The notes under the pieces are model-generated. The model was not told the DNA's origin, ran no database searches, and was given only the letters and a program-made list of their open reading frames with translations. Made by a program: the position numbers and the translations under genes. DNA of 9,481 nt from Lachnospiraceae bacterium (GTDB lineage: Bacteria; Bacillota; Clostridia; Lachnospirales; Lachnospiraceae), in assembly GCA_017613225.1 (NCBI GenBank), contig JAGAEH010000062.1:1-9481 (forward strand), in the 5' to 3' direction. Of the stretch, positions 1 through 6,335 are shown one piece after another. Numbering within the stretch: the stretch's first letter is position 1; each line of letters starts with the position of its first letter.

Positions 1-791
1 CGGAGGAGTCGATGCACAGCACGTCCGCGCCGGCCTCCAGCAGGGCGGGCACGCGCTCCGCGTAGTCACGGGTGTTGATGCCCGCGCCCACCACATAGCG
101 CTTGTGGATGTCCAGCAGCTCGTTGGGGTTCTGCTTGTGGGAATCGTAGTCCTTGCGGAACACCAGGTAGCAGAGCCTGCCGTCCTCGCTGATGATGGGC
201 AGGGAGTTCAGCTTGTGCTCCCAGATGATGTCGTTGGCCTCGGAAAGGGTGGTGCCCTCTTTGGCCCAGATCAGCTTTTCGAAAGGCGTCATGAACTCCC
301 GGACCTTCAGATCCATGGGCATGCGGCTGACACGGTAGTCGCGGCTGGTGACGATGCCCACCAGGCGGCCTTCCTCCGTGCCGTCCTCGGTGACGGCGAT
401 GGTGGAATGCCCGGTGCGGGCGGTGAGGGCCACCACGTCGGCCAGGGTGTCGTCCGGGTGCACGTTGCTGTCGCTCTTGACAAAACCGGCCTTGGTGGAC
501 TTGGCCCTTGCCACCATGGCCGCCTCATCCTCGATGGACTGAGACCCGTAAATAAACGAAACGCCTCCTTCGATCGCCAGCGCGACGGCCAGCTTTTCTC
601 CGGAAACGGACTGCATGATGGCGGAGACCATCGGGATGTTCATGGTGATGGCGGATTCTTCCCCTTTTTTGAATTTTACCAGGGGTGTTTTCAGGCTGAC
701 GTTCGCCGGAATGCAGTTCTCGGACGAGTAGCCGGGGATCAGAAGATATTCGTTAAAAGTGTGCGAGGGTTCGGTGATGAAAGTCGCCATG
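1..791 (-). CDS. guaB: IMP dehydrogenase, N-terminal part (cut by window edge)
   Basis: This gene encodes the enzyme that oxidises IMP to XMP with NAD+, the committed step of guanine nucleotide synthesis in the cytoplasm. Only the first 263 codons are inside the window and the reading frame runs open off the left edge, so the catalytic Cys loop and the flap are not visible. What is seen: an N-terminal barrel segment with TFNEYLLIPGYS (residues 11-22) and NIPMVSAIMQSVSG (51-64); two CBS domains at about 104-160 (GIVTSRDYR, 145-153) and 166-222 (MTPFEKL, LPIISEDGRL); then the return to the barrel with GAGINTRDYAERV and ADVLCIDSS (255-263), where the Asp corresponds to the NAD-contacting Asp-Ser of the family. 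The N-terminal motif is the clostridial LLIPGYS variant rather than the LLVPA form of Bacillus or E. coli. The start at 791 is preceded by GAGGAGGAG with suitable spacing. It diverges from the membrane-protein gene at 1038 and has its own promoter. Confidence 0.95.
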
Positions 792-848
792 TTTTTCTCC
801 TCCTCTTTTATTATGCCCAGCAAAAAAACAGATTGGAAATATGGTGTA

Positions 849-877
849 ATGATACCAAAATCCCCCCATTCGGGCAA
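849..877 (-). promoter_or_regulatory. Predicted sigma-A promoter of guaB
   Basis: Reading the minus strand, TTGCCC (872-877) lies exactly 17 bases before TATCAT (849-854). Transcription would start near 842, giving a leader of about 50 bases ending in the GAGGAGGAG ribosome binding site. The leader is too short for a purine riboswitch and none is recognisable. Both boxes differ from consensus at a few positions, so this is a prediction from spacing and position. Confidence 0.6.
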
Positions 878-884
878 CCCGAAT
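868..884. promoter_or_regulatory. Perfect palindrome over the guaB -35 box, possible operator
   Basis: ATTCGGG-CAA-CCCGAAT is a perfect 7+7 inverted repeat with a 3-base centre. It completely covers the predicted -35 hexamer of guaB (872-877), the position expected for a repressor that blocks RNA polymerase. No T-tract follows on either strand, so it is not a terminator. The CCGAA half resembles part of the Bacillus PurR PurBox core (CCGAAC), but the PurBox has half-sites about 16 bases apart, so PurR is not a good match. The binding protein is unknown. Confidence 0.4.
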
Positions 885-907
885 CTACTAATAAATACGA
901 AGAATCT

Positions 908-923
908 TAAGGATTTGTCCTTA
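908..923. repeat. Short inverted repeat in the guaB divergent region
   Basis: TAAGGA-TTTG-TCCTTA is a perfect 6+6 inverted repeat between the two divergent promoters, upstream of both. It could be a second protein-binding site, but nothing beyond the symmetry supports a role. Confidence 0.3.
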
Positions 924-978
924 CAATCTTTGCTTTACTATTCTTACAAACTCCGCGGCGTAAATTTGCGAAACGGCC

Positions 979-1007
979 TTGTATTCATCCGGGGTTTGTG
1001 ACATAAT
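979..1007 (+). promoter_or_regulatory. Predicted promoter of the 1038-1603 unit
   Basis: TTGTAT (979-984) and CATAAT (1002-1007) are separated by 17 bases. The start of transcription would be near 1014, leaving a leader of about 24 bases that contains the strong ribosome binding site TAAGGAGAGG (1021-1030). Confidence 0.6.
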
Positions 1008-1037
1008 CATCCTATCAATCTAAGGAGAGGTAATGAA

Positions 1038-1427
1038 ATGGCTGATCTTTCTCAGACGATCAAAAAGATCACAGATACACCGGACTATACCGAAAGCTTT
1101 AGCCCTCAGGACATCCAGCAAAACAAGGCGATGGGCATCCTGGCCTACATCAGCATCCTGGTGCTGATCCCCATCTTTGCCGCCAAGAATTCTCCCTATG
1201 CCAAGTTCCACGCCAACCAGGGCCTGCTGCTTCTGATCGCGGAAGCCGCCGTGGGCCTGATCCTCGGCCTGCTGGGGCTGATCCCCTATGTGGGCGTCGT
1301 CTTCCAGATCGTCCTGTGGACCTGCGAAGTCATCTTCGGCGCGCTGTCCGTGATCGGCATCGTGCACGCGGTCTTCGGCAAGGCCAAAGAGCTCCCCTTC
1401 CTGGGCGGCTTCTATCTGCTGAAATAA
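1038..1427 (+). CDS. Small membrane protein, DUF4870/Tic20-like
   Basis: The product is a 129-residue integral membrane protein of unknown function. After a soluble polar N-terminus (residues 1-30) come three hydrophobic segments at about 32-49, 61-82 and 85-113. The loop between the first two carries AKFHANQGLLL (55-65), the signature of the small DUF4870/Tic20-like membrane proteins widespread in Firmicutes. Many relatives carry an N-terminal zinc ribbon, which is absent here. The start at 1038 is chosen because it places the conserved region in frame and lies 7 bases after TAAGGAGAGG; the ATG at 1033 is in another frame. The next gene begins 5 bases after the stop, so the two are probably co-transcribed. 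A biochemical role cannot be read from the sequence. Confidence 0.85.
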   Translation: MADLSQTIKKITDTPDYTESFSPQDIQQNKAMGILAYISILVLIPIFAAKNSPYAKFHANQGLLLLIAEAAVGLILGLLGLIPYVGVVFQIVLWTCEVIFGALSVIGIVHAVFGKAKELPFLGGFYLLK

Positions 1428-1432
1428 GGATA

Positions 1433-1603
1433 ATGATCTGCGATTACTGCGCATACTACGTCTGGGACGAGGACGACGAAGCCTGGTACTGCGACGTCGA
1501 CATGGATGAAGACGACATCTGGCGCCTGGAGAGCATGCAATATAAAAGCTGCCCCTACTACCGGGACAGCGATGAATACAAAGTGGTAAAGCATCAGATC
1601 TGA
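1433..1603 (+). CDS. 56-residue acidic tetra-cysteine protein (DUF6472-like)
   Basis: This small ORF starts at MICDYCAYYVW and is very acidic, with the stretches DEDDE and DMDEDD. It has exactly four cysteines, at residues 3, 6, 20 and 40 (CDYC, WYC, SCPYY), a spacing that suggests a single bound metal ion, probably zinc. The layout CxxCxxYV, acidic stretch, CPYYR and DEYKVV resembles a short protein family seen in Lachnospiraceae which I believe is catalogued as DUF6472; its function is unknown. The only purine-rich sequence upstream is TAAGGA at 1425-1430, overlapping the stop of the previous gene and very close to the ATG, so translation may depend on coupling to that gene. A terminator follows 16 bases after its stop. 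Confidence 0.75.
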   Translation: MICDYCAYYVWDEDDEAWYCDVDMDEDDIWRLESMQYKSCPYYRDSDEYKVVKHQI

Positions 1604-1619
1604 TGCCGAAGACGGCAAA

Positions 1620-1648
1620 GGCCCCGCGTTTTGCGGGGTCTTGTCTTT
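1620..1648 (+). terminator. Rho-independent terminator, possibly bidirectional
   Basis: GGCCCCGC-GTTTT-GCGGGGTC forms an 8-base stem (one G-T pair) with a 5-base loop at 1620-1640, followed by the T-rich TTGTCTTTT. It ends the plus-strand unit 1038-1603. Because the genes on either side converge, it may also stop the minus-strand unit ending at 1692, although the T-tract in that direction (TTTGCCGTCTT) is weaker. Confidence 0.8.
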
Positions 1649-1691
1649 TGTCCGTTCCCGTTTTAAAGATCTGCCTTGCAGGGCTGTTTTC

Positions 1692-2063
1692 TTATTTCAG
1701 TTCCGCGATGGCTTCGATCTCGCACAGCAGGTTCTTGGGCAGGGTCTTGACTGCCACGCAGCTGCGGGCGGGTTTGTTCACGAAATACTTCGCGTAGACT
1801 TCGTTGAATGCGGCAAAATCACCCATGTCCGCGATGAAGCAGGTGGTCTTGATCACGTGTCCCAGATCGGAACCGCCCTCTTCCAGGATGGCTGCCACGT
1901 TTTTGCAGCTCTGCTCCGCCTGGGCCTGAATGCCCTCGGGGGCCTGTCCGGTGGCCGGATCCACGCCGATCTGGCCGCTGGTATATACCAGATTTCCTAC
2001 TACATAGCCCTGTACATAGGGGCCGATGGCACCGGGTGCCTTGTCCGTGTTGATCAGTTTCAT
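1692..2063 (-). CDS. ridA: RidA-family enamine/imine deaminase
   Basis: This cytoplasmic protein of 123 residues belongs to the RidA/YjgF/UK114 family. RidA hydrolyses reactive 2-aminoacrylate and related enamines/imines released by PLP enzymes such as threonine dehydratase. Visible hallmarks are APGAIGPYVQG near the N-terminus, the central YTSGQIGVDPATG, the NV..IL..G pattern before the GHVIKTTCFI strand, and PARSCVAVKTLPK followed by CEIEAIA. The Arg in PARSCV is the family's substrate carboxylate-binding Arg, and the Glu in CEIEAIA matches the conserved C-terminal Glu, so the enzyme should be active. Length is normal. The start at 2063 is preceded by AAGGAG. It lies 41 bases after the stop of the peptidase gene; no convincing own promoter is seen, so it is probably the last gene of the minus-strand operon. 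Confidence 0.93.
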   Translation of the reverse strand: MKLINTDKAPGAIGPYVQGYVVGNLVYTSGQIGVDPATGQAPEGIQAQAEQSCKNVAAILEEGGSDLGHVIKTTCFIADMGDFAAFNEVYAKYFVNKPARSCVAVKTLPKNLLCEIEAIAELK

Positions 2064-2104
2064 CTTCGTTCTCCTTGTCCTTATGGTATTCTATGGTCGA
2101 TCGA

Positions 2105-2971
2105 TCAGTCTCTTGTTCCGAAGACCTGCAGAGCGCCGTCGCTTTGTGACAGTTCCATCTTTCCGGTGAATTCCTTCTCCGTCATCCAGCGGATGCCGTC
2201 CGGCAGCGTTCCCCGTTCCTCCACCGCCGCGGAGTCCAGCACCAGGTACTGCCCGGTCTCGTCGTTATAATCCACCACCGCGATGTAGTGGCCGTTCAGA
2301 TGCGCCACCGCCACCGCGCCGCTCATCAGCTCGTCCCGGATGGAGGAGAGCCTCCGCGCCGTCTTGATATAGGAGAGCCCGTACTGCTCGCCCCTGGCCT
2401 TGATGAAGGAGCGGACCAGGCCCTCGTCGGTGCCTTTTCCGCTGATGCGGAAGCCGTTCTTCACCGCGTATTCCGCCAGTTCCGCTGGTTCAATGAAGCT
2501 CCTGTTCAGATAGTATGCCGCGTTGATGGTGGCAAAGACGCCGCAGCCGCCGCCGAAGCCGTTTTTGCCTCCCTTTCCCAGGTAGGCAGGGTTGGTGCCG
2601 GCCCAGTTGCCGTAGCCGTAAGGGATGTCGCACCAGCGGGGATCAGACTGCTGAAACGCCACCGGCCAGACCTCCGCCTCCGTCGTCTCGGGCTCAGTCT
2701 CCGTGGTGATCTCTTCCGTCGTGGGCGCTTCCGTTGCCGCCGGGGTCGTCTCCTCCTCGGGGGAGGTCATCTCGGCGGGAGCTTCGGCCTCCGTCATCGG
2801 CTCTTCGAAAAGCTCCGTCTCTTTGGCCGCCTCTTTCGTCTCCCCGGCCCCGGTCGTCTCCGCCTGGGCGGTACTCCTCCGGAGGGTGTCCGCCGATGCC
2901 CTGGTCACCATGAACATCGCTGCCGCCAGCGCCAGGATCAATGTAAATACCATCCACTTAGTCTTCTTCAT
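2105..2971 (-). CDS. Secreted C39-like cysteine peptidase on a Thr/Glu stalk
   Basis: The product of 288 residues is predicted to act outside the membrane. Residues 1-27 form a signal or anchor (MKKTK, then a hydrophobic stretch, ending ASA). Residues 35-100 are a low-complexity stalk rich in Thr, Glu, Ala and Pro. Residues 105-288 form a papain-fold domain of the Peptidase_C39-like (C39_2) type, beginning FQQSDPRWCDIPYGYG. The likely catalytic triad is Cys143 (GGGCGVFA), His228 (LNGHYIAVVDY) and Asp246 (YLVLDS). The ABC transporter parts of true bacteriocin C39 exporters are absent, so this is a stand-alone exported peptidase or transpeptidase with unknown substrate. The ATG at 2971 is preferred over the TTG one codon upstream; the ribosome binding site is weak (GGGG about 9 bases away). 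It lies 28 bases after the larger paralogue, with which it shares the whole domain, including ERGT-PDG-RWMT-EF. Confidence 0.85.
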   Translation of the reverse strand: MKKTKWMVFTLILALAAAMFMVTRASADTLRRSTAQAETTGAGETKEAAKETELFEEPMTEAEAPAEMTSPEEETTPAATEAPTTEEITTETEPETTEAEVWPVAFQQSDPRWCDIPYGYGNWAGTNPAYLGKGGKNGFGGGCGVFATINAAYYLNRSFIEPAELAEYAVKNGFRISGKGTDEGLVRSFIKARGEQYGLSYIKTARRLSSIRDELMSGAVAVAHLNGHYIAVVDYNDETGQYLVLDSAAVEERGTLPDGIRWMTEKEFTGKMELSQSDGALQVFGTRD

Positions 2972-2999
2972 CAATATGCCCCAAACTCTTCAAGCCCGG

Positions 3000-5513
3000 T
3001 CATTCCGCCAGGCCGAATACCTGTACCCTTCTCTTAGTCGTATATAAAGTCATCGAGAACACAAACTCGTCTCCGGTCATCCAGCGGTAACCGTCCGGTA
3101 TGGTGCCCCGCTCTTCCCACATGGAGGAATCCAGGACCAGATACTGTTCCGTTGCCGGATCGTAATTGACCACCGCGACGTAATGCCCTACCAGATGGAC
3201 CACCGCCACTTTTCCGTCGATCAGGTCCTGCCGGACGCTCTTCAGCGTCTGGGCGTCCTTTACATGGGTGATCCCGTATTCGCTGCCGTGGCCGTCGCAG
3301 AAGGCCTTGACCAGTCCTTCCACCGTTCCCGACCCGTTCAGCCGGTACCCCCTCCTCAGGGAGAAATCGGTCAGTATTTCAACGAACTCCGTGGGATCGC
3401 TGTTCAGGCCCTTCAGATACCAGAGCGCGTTGGTGAACGAAAGGATGCCGCAGCCGGCTCCCACGTCCCTGGAACCTCCTTTTCCGATATAGGCCTGGAC
3501 GGTCTCCTCCTCATCGGTATAGCCGTAAGGGATATCGCGCCAGCGCTCGTCCTGCTGCGCGTATACCTTGAAGATCTTGAAATACACCGTCTTCGTCCCG
3601 GTCATGTTGCCGGTGCCGATCACCTTCACCGCCGCGTTGCCCGGTTTTCTGTTGTTTTCATACTCCACGTGGAAGGTCAGGTCCCCCGCGGACAGTTCCA
3701 TGTCGCGGAAACAGACAGTGACCGACGGTTTTTTTGTCTTTCCGTTGTAGAAGAAAGCGTTCTTGCCCTTAAAGTTCACGGTGCAGTCGTTGACGTCCCT
3801 CGGCTTGATGGTAAAGGTCCGCTTGATCGTTCCCGTGAAATTTCCCTTCCCGGTGATGATGGCCGTTGCCGTTCCCACGTCCGTGTTGTTCTGGTAAGTC
3901 ACCGTAAAATCGGTGCCCGAGGCCAGCGTCTTATCGCCGAATTCCGCGATGACGGCAGGCTTCAGGGCCTTAAAGGCGTACGTCACCCAACTGTATTTCA
4001 TCTGAACGTCCGCCTTTGAGATCTTCACCCTGCTGATCTTAAAGGTCGTGGATACGGAGTCGCAGTATTTTCCGGCGCCGGTCACTGTGATCGTCGCGGT
4101 GCCGGCGTTGACGTTGTTCTTATAGGTGACCGTATAGTCCCGCGTAAACTTCAGGGTCGCCGTGCCCCGGGTCACCACCACCTTCGGGGTGATCCCCTCT
4201 CCGGTATAGGACCACACGGCGTCCGGATCCGCCAGTTTGACCACCGCATTCTTCAGGCTCTTTGTCCCGCGGTAGACCTGGATCTTCTTGTACTCTCCCA
4301 GCGGTCCCCAGATGGTGCTGCCGGAAGCTGTTTTGGCATAGGCTCTCGCCCGGACGTAATAGACCGTACCGGGGACGAGGTCGTTAATGGCAAGCTCCCC
4401 TGTCTCGGACTTCTGCCTGGTAAGGGTCTTTACGCCCTCCTTGTGCCATTCATACCGGTAGCCGGCGGCTCCCGGCACTTCCGTCAAGGTCGCTGTGATC
4501 TCCCCGTTGCGGGTGGACTTTAGGGTGACCTCCGGTTTCTTCAGCGTGATCGTGAAGGTGCCCGTGGCCGTTCCCGTGTAGTTGCCCTTTCCGGTGACGG
4601 TCACCGTGGCCGTTCCCGGAGCGGTATTATTGCTGTATTTGATCGAATAGTCCGTCGACTTTGTCAGTTTGGCCTTTCCCAGGGTCACTGTCAGGCCGGG
4701 CTTCTTCGCGGCGCCGTCACATTCATAGGAAGGCTTCCCGGTGGTGACGACCGCGTCGCTCAGGGACTTGGGCTTGATGGTGAAGGTCAGTTCCTTCTCC
4801 CCGGCATAATTTCCCATGCCGGAGATGATCACCTTCGCCTTGCCCGCGTTGACGTTGTCGGTATAGCTGACCGAGAAATCCTTTCCTTCCGTCAGGGTCT
4901 TGCCGTTCAGCGCCACAGTCACGGTAGGCTTTTTCTCGGATCCGCTGTAGGTATAGGTCTTTGTGGAAAGCTCTGCCTCCGCGCCGCTGACGTCGGTCTC
5001 CCACTCGCAGATGAAGCCGTACTGGAAACCCTCTGCCGGTGTCCCGGCCACGTCATACCAATGCTTCTCCTGGCTCGCGCACAGCATAAGATAGTCCGCC
5101 TCGGAGCCGTCCTTCTGGGTATTGTCCGGCTGGCCGCTGCCCCAGTTTTCGTAGGACCACGCCTCTTGGGTGATCCACTCCCAGGCGCCCTCTTCCTCGC
5201 TGTCCGACGCGCCCAGCCAGTAGTTGTAGCTTCTCTTCAGCCCCAGCTTCGACATCGCCGCCTGCTCCTCGGAGGAGGTGATGACCGCCAGATGTCCGCC
5301 CAGAGACTTGCAGTAGGCCTTCGCCTCTGCCCAGGTCATGCTCTCATGAAACGCCTTGTAGTGATTCCCGTCATGGATCACAGCGTCTTCCGGGATCGAC
5401 ATTTTGGACGCGGCAAAAGCATTCCCCGCGCTGAGGATGCCGATCATCAGCGCGGCGATAAGAGCTGCAAAAACAGCGCCGATCCTGTGTCTGTAAATAC
5501 TTCCGTGTAACAT
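3000..5513 (-). CDS. Large surface protein: C-type lectin, Ig-like repeats, Fn3-like, C39-like peptidase
   Basis: This 837-residue exported protein has a signal peptide (1-35, ending NAFA-A). A C-type lectin-like domain follows at about 45-173: WAEAKAYCKSLGGHLAVI, WLGASD, WEWITQE, NWGSGQPDN and FICEWE. Cys68 and Cys169 should form the canonical long disulfide. QPD (128-130) is the galactose-type calcium/sugar motif, but the partner motif WND is WYD (152-154) and the second disulfide is incomplete (only Cys145). Next come five Ig-like repeats of the 'GxxxKPxVTV..G..L..G.DFxVxYxNN...GTATVxxxGxGNYTGT' type at about 180-247, 248-324, 415-494, 495-570 and 571-648, with an Fn3-like domain at 325-414 (PGAAGYRYEW, YYVRARAYA) between the second and third. 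Residues 650-837 are a C39-like peptidase with Cys688 (GAGCGILSF), His777 (LVGHYVAVVNY) and Asp795 (YLVLDSS). No sortase motif or C-terminal anchor is present, so retention may depend on the binding domains. The ribosome binding site is GGAGA about 11 bases upstream. Substrate and ligand are unknown. Confidence 0.87.
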   Translation of the reverse strand: MLHGSIYRHRIGAVFAALIAALMIGILSAGNAFAASKMSIPEDAVIHDGNHYKAFHESMTWAEAKAYCKSLGGHLAVITSSEEQAAMSKLGLKRSYNYWLGASDSEEEGAWEWITQEAWSYENWGSGQPDNTQKDGSEADYLMLCASQEKHWYDVAGTPAEGFQYGFICEWETDVSGAEAELSTKTYTYSGSEKKPTVTVALNGKTLTEGKDFSVSYTDNVNAGKAKVIISGMGNYAGEKELTFTIKPKSLSDAVVTTGKPSYECDGAAKKPGLTVTLGKAKLTKSTDYSIKYSNNTAPGTATVTVTGKGNYTGTATGTFTITLKKPEVTLKSTRNGEITATLTEVPGAAGYRYEWHKEGVKTLTRQKSETGELAINDLVPGTVYYVRARAYAKTASGSTIWGPLGEYKKIQVYRGTKSLKNAVVKLADPDAVWSYTGEGITPKVVVTRGTATLKFTRDYTVTYKNNVNAGTATITVTGAGKYCDSVSTTFKISRVKISKADVQMKYSWVTYAFKALKPAVIAEFGDKTLASGTDFTVTYQNNTDVGTATAIITGKGNFTGTIKRTFTIKPRDVNDCTVNFKGKNAFFYNGKTKKPSVTVCFRDMELSAGDLTFHVEYENNRKPGNAAVKVIGTGNMTGTKTVYFKIFKVYAQQDERWRDIPYGYTDEEETVQAYIGKGGSRDVGAGCGILSFTNALWYLKGLNSDPTEFVEILTDFSLRRGYRLNGSGTVEGLVKAFCDGHGSEYGITHVKDAQTLKSVRQDLIDGKVAVVHLVGHYVAVVNYDPATEQYLVLDSSMWEERGTIPDGYRWMTGDEFVFSMTLYTTKRRVQVFGLAE

Positions 5514-5538
5514 GCTCTGATGTTCTCCGTAACGTTCA

Positions 5539-5554
5539 CTGTCCGTCGGGACAG
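5539..5554 (-). other. Intercistronic hairpin after the TPM gene
   Basis: On the minus strand CTGTCC-CGAC-GGACAG forms a perfect 6-base stem one base after the TPM gene's stop codon. No U-tract follows, so it is not a typical terminator; it could stabilise or mark a processing point between the upstream pair and the peptidase genes. It also lies close to the ribosome binding site of the 837-residue protein. Confidence 0.35.
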
Positions 5555-5555
5555 A

Positions 5556-6335
5556 TCAGAAGGAATGGCCGCCTCCGCCGCCGGAATGGCCGCCTCCGCC
5601 GAAGCCGCCGCCTCCGCCGCCTCCGATGCCGATGCCTGCGTGGCTCTCCGTATGGCGGGTCCTCCTCTGGTTGGTCATCCTGGTGCGGACGTTCTTCACA
5701 ACGCCGCGCTGGTACAGCCCCATGGTATTCACCATCTTGGAAGGATCCGGCTTTTTGCGCTGCAGGACCACGATCCAGATATTGACCATCAGCACCAGGC
5801 CAACGGCAAAGATCGCGTTGGTCACATAGCGCATGGGCGTGACGATCCTGCCGCCGGAAAGCACCGTGGCCACCTGCTCAAAGGCCTTGTCCGCGCATTT
5901 GAAGTAATTTCCTTCGGAAGCATAGCTGTAGACGTTGTCCGATATCTCGTTGGTCTTGCTGTCCGTCAGCACCTTGTAATTGCTGCCGTCCGAAAAGAAC
6001 TGCAGATAGCGGTTGTCCATGTCCATCAAAAACAGCGTGCCGCTGTCATATCCGAAATACTCCCTGTAGGCCTTCTCCGCGTAGCTCTTGGCGGTAGTGC
6101 TGTTCCGGCTGATGGTCACGATGGCCCCGCCGCCGTAGTCCAGCACCGATTTCAGGCGCTCCAGAAGCTGCTTTTCTTCGCTGTCCGTAAACAGATCCGC
6201 GTCGTCACGGACCACCGCCTGGTTGCCGTTGTCCCCCTGATAGCTCATCTCCTCCGCCCGGGCGGGAAGCGCCAGAACGGGAAGCATAAACAGCACGGCC
6301 GCCAAAAACAAAGCTCTTATTTTAATCCGCAGCAT
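5556..6335 (-). CDS. TPM-domain membrane protein with Gly/His tail
   Basis: The 259-residue product has a signal peptide (1-27, ending ARA), a TPM domain (TLP18.3/Psb32/MOLO-1, YgcG-like) at about 42-160, one transmembrane helix at about 169-191 followed by the positive QRKKPDPSK, and a basic segment that leads into a 22-residue tail of Gly runs broken by HS and ending GGHSF. The TPM domain is recognised from DDADLFTDSEEKQLLERL, the central strand AIVTISR, YAEKAYREYFG and GTLFLMDMDNRYLQFFSDG. TPM proteins have been linked to phosphatase-like activity in plants and to membrane-protein assembly, but the bacterial role is unsettled. The Gly-rich tail is common in the family and is expected on the cytoplasmic side. 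The gene starts inside the end of the zinc-ribbon gene (14-base overlap) with AAGGGAGGG as ribosome binding site, so the two are probably translated together and may form a complex. Confidence 0.87.
   Translation of the reverse strand: MLRIKIRALFLAAVLFMLPVLALPARAEEMSYQGDNGNQAVVRDDADLFTDSEEKQLLERLKSVLDYGGGAIVTISRNSTTAKSYAEKAYREYFGYDSGTLFLMDMDNRYLQFFSDGSNYKVLTDSKTNEISDNVYSYASEGNYFKCADKAFEQVATVLSGGRIVTPMRYVTNAIFAVGLVLMVNIWIVVLQRKKPDPSKMVNTMGLYQRGVVKNVRTRMTNQRRTRHTESHAGIGIGGGGGGGFGGGGHSGGGGGHSF

Noticed and set aside
104..910. Long plus-strand ORF opposite guaB
   Set aside because: It lies antisense to a clear IMP dehydrogenase reading frame and crosses its promoter; the translation has no recognisable domain.
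920..949. Direct repeat CTTACAA spaced 23 bases apart in the guaB divergent region
   Set aside because: Seven-base matches in AT-rich sequence are likely by chance, and the copies do not align with either promoter.
792..1037. Guanine/xanthine riboswitch upstream of guaB
   Set aside because: The predicted leader is only about 50 bases and contains no purine-aptamer core or expression-platform terminator.
2105..5513. Bacteriocin or peptide-pheromone maturation locus
   Set aside because: The C39-like domains suggested it, but there is no ABC transporter domain, no double-glycine precursor peptide and no immunity gene in the window.
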